This document shows positions 56,563 to 64,000 of a stretch of DNA of 64,000 nucleotides, one piece after another. The DNA comes from Peronospora farinosa. Lineage: Eukaryota > Oomycota > Peronosporomycetes > Peronosporales > Peronosporaceae. A program made the translations under genes and the position numbers. The notes under the pieces were generated by a model. It had not been told where the DNA came from. It was given only the letters and a program-made list of their open reading frames with translations, and searched no databases. How positions within the stretch are numbered: the stretch's first letter is position 1; each line of letters opens with the position of its first letter. The DNA lies in the NCBI GenBank assembly GCA_947646735.1, contig CANTFK010000094.1, positions 174,816 through 238,815 on the forward strand, given 5' to 3'.

Positions 56563-58016
56563 TTAACATTGCACTGATAGTCCAACTTCAATTATCCGAC
56601 AGTCGATTACTGCCTCTGGTGCTAGCACAACACCCGGCGCTAACAATTTTTCAACTTCTCCTCCATCTTCGAAACTTCCCGGCCAGAACGAAGTCGACTT
56701 GCGTTTTGTCTGCAACCATCCTAACTCTTTCCACGCTGATGCTACCAGACTGGAACAAAAATATTTGCGTTTCGCATCCTGGGGTTTGCTGAGATCGACA
56801 CCTTCTGTCATAGGTGATGGCGTCGAGCTAACACTGCTACCGAAATCGGATACGATATCATCAGCTTCTTCGCAGCCGGCACTTGCACCACTTACAGAGT
56901 TATCTAACATGTCTCGATCCGATTCACCAGTGAAATGAAGTATTCCTAAGATGCTGTAGGGATTGCCCTCGACATGACGGATGAATTTCTCCAGTAACGC
57001 AATGAGCTCTGGAGTGCGTTCAGTCTTTACTTTCCGCAAAACAATTGAGTTTGACACTTCGCGAGCGTAGGCCATGAGTCTTGTTTTCAAATTATGCACC
57101 TGAATACCCTCCGAGGTTGCCTCCATTATCTGTAAGAGGAACCGTGACTCACCTGGCACCACGATACCGATGTGATCGTACTTCGATCCTGTAAACTACA
57201 ACAAACGAATGTCACTCATGATTTCTTGTCGCTCGAGTAGCACTGTATAGTCATACGAACCTTGCGTTGCAATCGACTAGCTCCAAATCGACACGAAAAC
57301 AAAATAACATCGCCACAAGTAACGCTATCGTGTAGTGAAGTGACGTGAATCACGCGCTTATCACTAAGGCCAAGTTCTGGGTCGCGCGAGACAGACACGA
57401 CGCCCAGGAACGACATCAGCAGCACATCGGTGCTGGCAATAGGATGGAGCAACAGCTGCTTTAGGAATACTTCAAGTTGTTCTTTGCGATGGTTGATAAG
57501 TGCGCCTTCTACCGGAGTGAACACGTGCTTCGAAGGCAATCCAGGTAGCTCGATATCAGGATGCTTGCGCTTCAAGTGGCTATGTAGGTCATTAAAATCG
57601 TTATAGCGTCGCGCAAGTTGCCACGTAGTGCCGTTAAAAATGATGTCGATTACATAGCAAGTGTACGGACGCTGTGAGAGATCACTAATCTTCTTCTTGG
57701 TCCCGACAATGGCCAGATCAATAGTGGGCTGCGGCATTCTGCTGATTGGTACCAGCTCGAGATGGATTTCACGACTTGTGCAGCCAAGAATGTAGTGGCC
57801 AATCGACTGCTGTTCGTCGATGAGCCACTGTTTTTCGTTTTCAAGGTACAAGATAAACCTGTCTGCTTCATGCACAAGTAAGCGTTGCAGACGCTCACGT
57901 GTGGAATTGACAGACCGGTGTAAATCAGCTTGCATCTGTCTGATCGCATCGAGCTTGATCTGGAGAACACTCATATTGTCTTGTGAAGCCGTACTAACGG
58001 GTAAAATTGTCGACAT
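56563..58016 (-). CDS. PX domain plus permuted papain-like (YiiX/C92-type) amidase protein
   Basis: Two exons, 58016-57261 and 57195-56563 (66-nt intron, GTTCGT...TTGTAG), 462 residues. The start is the Met of MSTILPVST; an upstream Met lies in the same frame. Residues about 10-60 are helical. Residues about 85-205 form a PX domain (YTCYVIDIIFNGTTWQLARR, YNDFNDLHSHLKRKHPDIEL, PGLPSKHVF), which binds phosphoinositides. From about residue 235, GDVILFSCRFG, KYDHIGIVV (His260) and KYFCSSLVASAW (Cys399) give the order His...Cys of permuted NlpC/P60-like papain-fold enzymes. These hydrolyse amide or acyl bonds of lipids or peptides. The combination suggests a lipid- or protein-modifying enzyme recruited to endosomal membranes. 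Confidence 0.8.
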
Positions 58017-58267
58017 GCTGCAAACCAAATGCATCGCACGAAAAAAAACACACACAAACACCAGGAACACGATCAAAATATCAGCAAATAAACAATGGAA
58101 ACCACCGACACAAGCTGAAATACAGCATGGACCTGTCTCCCTGATCATCGGTCACAGTGATGTTTAATACCACCAGCGACACTGAGCTTTCCGTGCTTTT
58201 AGCTTGTGTTTTACTTGACTACATAGCAACAAAGACAAAATGTCCGCTTTTCTCGTCAGTTTGTGGT

Positions 58268-58459
58268 TTAATTCTGACCGTCACTTGGTCCATCACGGAC
58301 CTGTAAAGCCGTAGAATGGTCACTTTGTGGCAGCAATTGCATCGATTGCAGCGTATTCTGTTTCAAACTGGACGACTGGTTTTCTGTCTCCTCCTTCTCC
58401 TCCTCCTCCTCATCACTGTCTTCTGATCCACTGGACGCGAATCGATGGAACGCTAACAT
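58268..58459 (-). CDS. Short acidic hypothetical protein or terminal exon
   Basis: 63 residues from ATG 58459 with a run of Glu/Asp (EDSDEEEEEKEE), then a Gln/Ser-rich tail. No domain. TGTTAG just upstream could be a splice acceptor, making this the last exon of a gene extending right, but no matching exon is clear. Confidence 0.25.
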   Translation of the reverse strand: MLAFHRFASSGSEDSDEEEEEKEETENQSSSLKQNTLQSMQLLPQSDHSTALQVRDGPSDGQN

Positions 58460-59509
58460 AATAAAGATAGTGAAAAGTTTATCACTATCTTTATCCGTAA
58501 TAATAAGTGCTCTAAATAAAGGGTTACTCTATAAGTCTATGTAGACGTACAAACTCTACTGTCTGAACTTTGAAAGCAGCTACTACGACGCTTTGTAACG
58601 CCCTCCACATGATTTACTTACGCATGGATAATACATAACGCCTCCTCACATATACTATCTTAGAGGTTGCCGAAGTCGGCTGCATTTTGCCCCACATTGC
58701 GAGCACCGTTCGGCCGGGTCATTATATATATGATAGCTACAGCTTTTAATGTCTTTATACTCTTCAATATGTTGCGGTAAGCGCCCAGCTGTCACCAGGT
58801 CACATCATGAACGAACGTATATGATAAATCCCTTACGCAGTGATGAGGTCTGCTAGAGCATTCCATGATAATCATAGTACAACTAAAGAACATGTATATG
58901 CATCTTTAATCGCGCTGTAGCATCAGGTCCATGTATGAGTAATAAAACGCATCAGCCATGCTATCGAAAACATCTTCCGTCAGCACGCTGTCGGATCGTG
59001 TTACTGTTGCGGTGACTGTAGTCGTAGACGATACCCGCGGTAGCCTACAGGCGTAACTATGCAGCTTGTTGGAGCACAATATGGGCTGTAGGTCGACAAA
59101 TCCCACGCAATCATCTCGCGTACCTACCTATCGATCTCAGCGTTCTCGTTACCGATGGACCTCTCTGCTGTCAGGACAGTGCGGCGTTATAGTTTCCCAC
59201 ATGCTCGCTGCTACAGTTCGTGAGTTGCTCAGGCTTGAAAACGTTATTCTTGTACTAGGTAATATCGGAATACGCGAAATGTTTCTCGAACGACTCCAAG
59301 CCGGTTACTAAATCGTTTGACTTTCGTCCAGCGCTCTATCCCAAGATCATAAGAAAGATAGCTCTGCAGGAACCTTGCAATTTTAGCTTGTGACACACTT
59401 GTTCTTGCCGGGGTCTTCATGTGGTTATAAAGTGCACGCGCCGCGAGTGTGCTTAGCTTCTTCAACTCTACAATTCTGTGCGAATATTAATTGACATATA
59501 TTATATATA
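58460..59509. other. Intergenic before Helitron terminal repeats
   Basis: No supported gene. A minus-strand frame at 58906-59106 begins with GTG and has no domain. TATATA runs occur. Confidence 0.4.
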
Positions 59510-59680
59510 CTAGGGTGTTCACCCGTCGTTCCGACGGTGCGCAGTAGTATATATAGGCATCTTCGAAGGCAGCTATTTGTTTGGGTGTTTACCCGTCGTT
59601 CCGACGGTGCGTAGTTTATATATATATAGGCATTTTAATGCAGCGATTTGTTTAAAATGTTTACCCGTCGTTCCAGTCTA
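59510..59680 (-). repeat. Array of Helitron 3'-end modules
   Basis: CTAG at 59510-59513 is followed on the plus strand by CCCGTCGTTCCGACGG (59522-59537). In minus orientation this is a hairpin about 9 bases before CTAG, then T, the standard Helitron 3' end. Related modules follow at about 59583-59612 (hairpin kept, CTAG lost) and 59655-59675 (half). A diverged one lies at about 59800-59822. Confidence 0.6.
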
Positions 59681-61023
59681 CGCTGATAGAATATAGACCT
59701 ATCAAGTTACCTAAGAAGATTCAGTTGCCTTAGGTAAAATAATAAGTATGAAATACAATGTATAGGAAGGTCTATGGTACCTGTCGTTCCAAAGGTCAAT
59801 GTGTACCCGTCGTTTCGTCGGACATGGGGAGTGAAGTCTGTTTTTGATATTTGTACCTATCTTTTTTATCTTACAACATCCGGTTGACTTAGAAATATTA
59901 ATAAGTATGATACATTACATTTGGGTAACTTCGCTTATTGTAACTGAATCTAGTTCAACCTAATAACAACGCTTGCTTTTGCCACTTTTTAGTGAATTAT
60001 TTAAACAGTGAGCCCATGTTTTGAACGTGCCTAATCTAATATTTCAATAAAATGCTGTGTTTAATAGTGCAATATGTAATGATGTGTATGTATCCATCGG
60101 TATTATGGAATTCTGCTCTTGTTATTATCAATGCAAAATACAATATCAGCTAATGCAAAACTAGCCAATAATGTAACATTAGCCAACCCGAATGCCGGAA
60201 AAGGAGCACTACGGACGGACGGACGGACACAACTCTTTTATTATATAGAAGACTAGGGTGTGCACCCGTCGTTCCGACGGATATAATTCGCAAAGTCTGA
60301 TCTGGTTGTTGTATTTTAGATACATATGCATCCTTTACGCAGAGCTTCACTGAATCAAACATTGCATTTTAAACACACCGCTTTGCTATATTTGATAACC
60401 TTAACGCAGCGCTTTGCTATATACAATATTGCGCATCAGTCGACGAAGCGTGGAGTTTGCCTCTAAAAGTACCGACACCTTCTGAGGTGCCGTCGCACGT
60501 GAGAAGGCAACGTACAATTGTCCATGCGAGAATACGTCTTTTGCAAGACATATACCTACTCGCTGCAGTGTCTGTCCCTGGGACTTCTTTAATGTCATTG
60601 CGTAAGCCAAGCGCACTGGAAACTGCTTCCGCCTGAAGGCGTATGGAAGACCTGACTGCTCGGAAATTAGCGCGACCCGTGGGATGAAGATCCAGCGTGA
60701 GCTCCCGTCAACATTTAGCTTCAATAACACGTGGGGAGCACCGGCGTACGATGAGACGGGTGCCGTTGCATAGGCCGCTTGATGCATCCAGGTTACGTAA
60801 GAGCATGATGGGTGAGCGAACTTTAAGCTGTAGGCGATGTTGCGGCCATCTAGTCGGTTAAGATACTCGATCGGAATGACATTAGCGCTCTCCTATTCAT
60901 CAACCTTGTCGGCGTTAAGGAATTCGTAAGTCCCTCCAGGAATCATGTTGAGGACCGCCGTAATGATGTCCGCAGCGTTGTCGTTGCGGGCGGCAAGGAT
61001 AGCACGACGGCTGAAGTACTCTC

Positions 61024-61482
61024 TAAAGTAAATGTAGGTACTTAACAACTTGATGGTAAAATGCATATAGGTCCTTCGTTCACACAAAGCTACCTCTGAG
61101 CCTATCCTTTTGTAGAAGCTTCGTCAATGACGTCAATCGATGACGCCATTCCGTGACGTCTTACGATGACGTCACAAACACGGATACCTTACCGGCATGT
61201 GGGTACATCTCGAGGCGTCGTCTTGACAAAACTCCCACTCGACTCGATGGTGTACCGCGCTTCAATTCCCAACTTGTTTCGCAATATCGCAAACTGCACC
61301 GCGGCAATGGGCTTCGTCATGATGTCAGCTAACATGTCTTGTGTCGGGCATAACTCCAGCACCACTTGAGCATCTTCGACCTTCTCACGCACGAAGTGGT
61401 AGCGGATGTTGAAGTGTGTGCTGCGCTTGTGGAACTTCGAGTTCTTGGCGAGCGCAATGGCACCTTGGTTGTCTTCGTAGGT
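61024..61482 (-). mobile_element. Copia retrotransposon 3' fragment inside Helitron helicase
   Basis: In minus orientation: YEDNQGAIALAKNSKFHKR, HFNIRYHFVREK and LELCPTQDMLADIMTKPI, the end of Copia RNase H, then a stop at about 61189 and a tail with three TGACGTCA-like palindromes. Compared with the intact copy, it replaces 56 bp of helicase between CAATCTCT and GAGAGTACTTC. It is therefore an insertion with a small deletion, not a simple insertion. Confidence 0.8.
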
Positions 61483-62212
61483 AGAGATTGAGGGTCAATA
61501 ACCATTGCTTCAGGGCGTATACGGTCCTCGTCAGCTTCTCCAGCCATTCCTCTCCTACAGCAAGCAGCCAATCTGCAAACGTCTTGTTTCCGAGGTCTGC
61601 GGTTGGCTTGGAATCGACGGCGCGCATGTTTTTTCGCAAATGCAAGACGTCCACATGCGTCCATAGATGAAACTACTTAATTGAAGCTGCGACAACGTCT
61701 GGACGTAGGCCCTTTGGGACGACAGGTAGAACCTGACGGAAGTCGCCACATAACGAAAGTGATCCCTCCAAAAGGCGGAATCGTCCAATCGCTTATATCA
61801 CGTAGCGTGCGGTCCACAGCCTCGAAAGCAAATTTACTCATCATTAGGACCTTATCCCACAGTATTAGCGTCGTACGGCGGATCACATCTCCACAAGGTC
61901 GCTCTGTTTGCTGATCGCACATACCGCGTTTGGTTTCAATTCGATAGGAATTTTTAATCTTGAGTGTACCGTACGTCCCTCGCTCAACAGCAGCGCTGCG
62001 ATCCCGGGATGCGACTGCAAGCGCGATTTTCTTTTGACTACGCACCGATTTCAGCATGAGATTTTACAGGTACGTCTTTCCAGTCCCGCCTGGACCGTCG
62101 ACAAAGAATATGCGGCCGTCCCCTTGGTTGCAGGACAGCATAACCTCACGGTAAGCGTTGAGCGATCGGCGTTAAGAGTTTGAATGTCACGGTCAGTCTC
62201 TTGTCTTAAAGG

Positions 62213-62476
62213 CATTGGCATCGAACGCGAGCTGCTCCATGATAAAGCGATTGACCTCGAGTTAGTCTATTCCGAAAAGCTGGTGCCGGAAGGTTGAAGT
62301 CGGCGAGCGTGCTGTCGATCCCCAGTAGGAGCTGCGCAAAGAGGATGCCCCCCCCGTTAGCTATCTGTATCGCTGACGGCTCGACATTTCCACGCTGAGC
62401 GAAGTTAGTGGGCACAGTCTTCCGACAAATGGCGGCTAAACTCATCCCATAGCCGTCTCAGTTCAGCAGGCGTTCG
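62213..62476. other. Centre of Helitron inverted repeat
   Basis: The words GTTCGATGCCAATGCC occur near 62213-62228 (minus) and near 62468-62484 (plus). The 240 bp between belong only to the minus copy (upstream helicase region). The plus copy is thus truncated at this word, and the two are joined head to head. Confidence 0.7.
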
Positions 62477-64000
62477 ATGCCAATGCCTTAAGACAAGAGA
62501 CTGACCGTGACATTCAAATACTTAACGCCGATCAGCTCAACGCTTTACCGTGAGGTCATGCTGTCCTGCAACCAAGGGGACGGCCGCATATTCTTTGTCG
62601 ACGGTCCAGGCGGGACAGGAAAGACGTACCTGGAAAATCTCATGCTGAAATCGGTGCGTAGTCAAAAGAAAATCGCGCTTGCAGTCGCATCCTCCGGCAT
62701 CGCAGCGCTGCTGTTGAGCGAGGGACGTACGGCGCACTCAAGATTCAAGATTTCTATCGAATTGAAGCCAAACGCGGTATGTGCGATCAGCAAACAGAGC
62801 GACCTTGCAGAGATGATCCGCCGTACGACGCTAATACTGTGGGATGAGGCCCCAATGATAAGTAAATTTGCTTTCAAGGCTGTGGACCGCACGCTACGTG
62901 ATATAAGGGATCGGCCGAACTCGCCGTTTGGAGGGATCACTTTCGTTATGTGTGGCGACTTCCGTCAGGTCCTACCTGTCGTCCCAAAGGGCCTACGTCC
63001 AGACGTTGTCGCAGCTTCAATTAAGGAGTCTTACCTATGGACGCATGTGAACGTCTGGCATTTGCGAAAAAACATGCGCGCCGTCGATTCCAAGCCAACC
63101 ACAGACCTCGGAAACAAGACGTTTGCAGATTGGCTGCTTGCTGTTGGAGAGGACCGGCTTAAGAAGCTTGACGAGGACCGTATACGCTGCCCTGAAGCAA
63201 TGGTTATTGACCCTCAATCTCTCGACGGGCTGATTAATTACATTTATCCTGGCGTTGCGGATGCTGTAATGAATCCACGAGAGTACTTCAGCCGTCGTGC
63301 TATCCTTGCCGCCCGCAACGACAACGTTGCGGACATCAACACGGCGGTACTCAACATAATTCCTGGAGGGACTTACGAATTCCTCAGCGCCGACAAGGTC
63401 GATGACGAGGAGGGCGCCAATGTCATTCCGACCGAGTATCTAAACCGACTAGACATAAATGGCTGGCCGCCACATCGCCTGCAGCTTAAAGTTCGCTCAC
63501 CCATCATGCTCTTACGGAACTTGGATGCATCGAGCGGCCTGTGTAACGGCACCCGTCTCATCGTACGCCGGTGCTCCCCACGTGTTATTGAAGCTGAAAT
63601 TCTGACGGGAGCTCACGCTGGATACGTGTGCTTCATCCCACGGATCGCGCTAATTTCCGAGCAGTCAGGCCTTCCATACGCCGTCAGGCGGAAGCAGTTT
63701 CCTGTGCGCTTGGCTTACGCAATGACAATTAACAAGTCCCAGGGACAGACACTGCAGCGAGTAGGTATATGTCTTGCAAAAGACGTATTCTCGCATGGAC
63801 AATTGTACGTTGCCTTCTCACGTGCGACGGCACCTCAGAAGGTGTCGGTACTTTGAGAGGCAAACTCCACGCTGCGTCGACTGATGCGCAATGTTGTATA
63901 TAGCGAAGCGCTGCGTTAAAATTATTAAATATGGCAAAGCGGTGTGTTTAGAATGTAATATTTAATATAGATAGCTCTGCGTAAAGGATGCAAATGTATC
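62468..64000 (+). mobile_element. Helitron 3' part, plus-strand copy (runs off window)
   Basis: Contains the nearly intact helicase 62507-63856 and a non-coding tail with GCAAAGCGGTGTGTTTA (about 63933-63949) that matches the tail of the minus copy. The hairpin and CTAG end would lie just beyond the window. Confidence 0.75.
62507..63856 (+). pseudogene. Helitron-type Pif1-like helicase, long but 5'-truncated
   Basis: 449-codon frame. Residues 33-40 are the Walker A GPGGTGKT; then SSGIAALLLSEGRTAHSRF, TLILWDEAPM (Walker B), [10 protein letters not shown] (motif III), LRKNMRA, then NKSQGQTLQRVGI and LYVAFSRAT (motifs V/VI). This is the C-terminal helicase of Helitron Rep/Hel proteins. The upstream part is in another frame (QETDRDIQILNADQLNAL, then TGA), so a small indel near 62545 separates it, and the Rep nuclease is missing. 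The stop at 63856 follows KVSVL, whereas the minus copy reads on (LLEANSTLRRLMR). A one-codon change therefore shortens the C-terminus. Confidence 0.85.

Larger units (their letters stand above)
60253..62476 (-). mobile_element. Helitron 3' part, minus-strand copy
   Basis: Its 3' terminus is at 60253 (CTAG, with hairpin CCGTCGGAACGACGG upstream in minus orientation and flanking T). It holds a broken helicase gene. It is the inverted counterpart of the copy starting near 62468. The 5' end and Rep domain are absent. Confidence 0.75.
60401..62476 (-). pseudogene. Helitron-type Pif1-like helicase, broken
   Basis: In minus orientation: an upstream region with LADFNLPAPAF (about 62280); the Walker A region near 62090 (frame broken); RRTTLILWDKVLMMSKFAF (the normal DEAP changed to DKVL); GGITFVM; LRKNMRAVDSKPTADLGNKT; a Copia insertion at 61024-61482; FSRRAILAARNDNAADI; and ISEQSGLPYAFRRKQFPVRL, KKSQGQTLQRVGICLAKDV and LYVAFSRATAPQKV (motifs V/VI). 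Helicases of this kind unwind DNA for rolling-circle transposition. Multiple frameshifts and loss of the Walker B acid make this copy dead. Confidence 0.82.

Noticed and set aside
58906..59106. 66-residue minus-strand frame
   Set aside because: Begins with GTG, no domain, no supported splice join to the acidic frame at 58268-58459.

Overview
This window looks like nuclear DNA from an oomycete of the Phytophthora/downy mildew group. The evidence is short introns (about 59-106 nt) with GT...AG ends, an oomycete-type initiator upstream of the giant histidine kinase, oomycete-style domain combinations (RGS-RGS-DENN, ankyrin-HECT, PX plus papain-like amidase), Ty3/gypsy retroelements of the Phytophthora kind, Helitron helicases, and a small secreted protein with a QHLR motif. 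The species cannot be named from the sequence alone.

Layout. 1-13 kb is gene-dense: a partial minus-strand gene (1-1172), a five-PDZ protein (minus), a spliced WD40-type gene with an apparent one-base frameshift, an ankyrin-HECT ubiquitin ligase in seven exons, and a secreted alpha/beta hydrolase (minus). 13-33.5 kb is a nest of transposable elements between two near-identical copies of that hydrolase. An older plus-strand gag-only LTR element (gag at 14.1-14.7 and 27.07-27.9 kb) was split by a younger 12.4-kb Ty3/gypsy chromovirus-like element (14687-27065). The younger element has 1.17/1.22-kb LTRs, a 4-bp target duplication (GGCT), and an unusual coding region antisense to pol between the integrase and the 3' LTR. 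A second, minus-strand gypsy element lacking reverse transcriptase follows (28.25-32.5 kb). All element genes carry stops or frameshifts.

33.7-58 kb is again genic: hydrolase copy 2, a RING protein with a probable ubiquitin-like domain, an RGS-RGS-DENN protein, a 2983-residue hybrid histidine kinase with 17 tandem PAS domains, a small secreted cysteine-containing protein (candidate effector), a PUB-domain protein, an F-BAR-like membrane-curvature protein and a PX/permuted-papain protein. 58.5-64 kb is Helitron territory. Several Helitron 3' ends (hairpin plus CTAG) are followed by two helicase copies in inverted, head-to-head orientation. The left copy is interrupted by a Copia fragment.

The genes do not form one pathway; this is a mix of ubiquitin (HECT, RING, PUB), membrane-trafficking (DENN, F-BAR, PX) and two-component signalling genes. 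The most unusual items are the 17-PAS kinase with its three-PAS super-repeat, the antisense gene of the young retroelement, and the precisely readable nested insertion. All exon boundaries are read by eye from splice signals and frame and have not been tested against transcripts.
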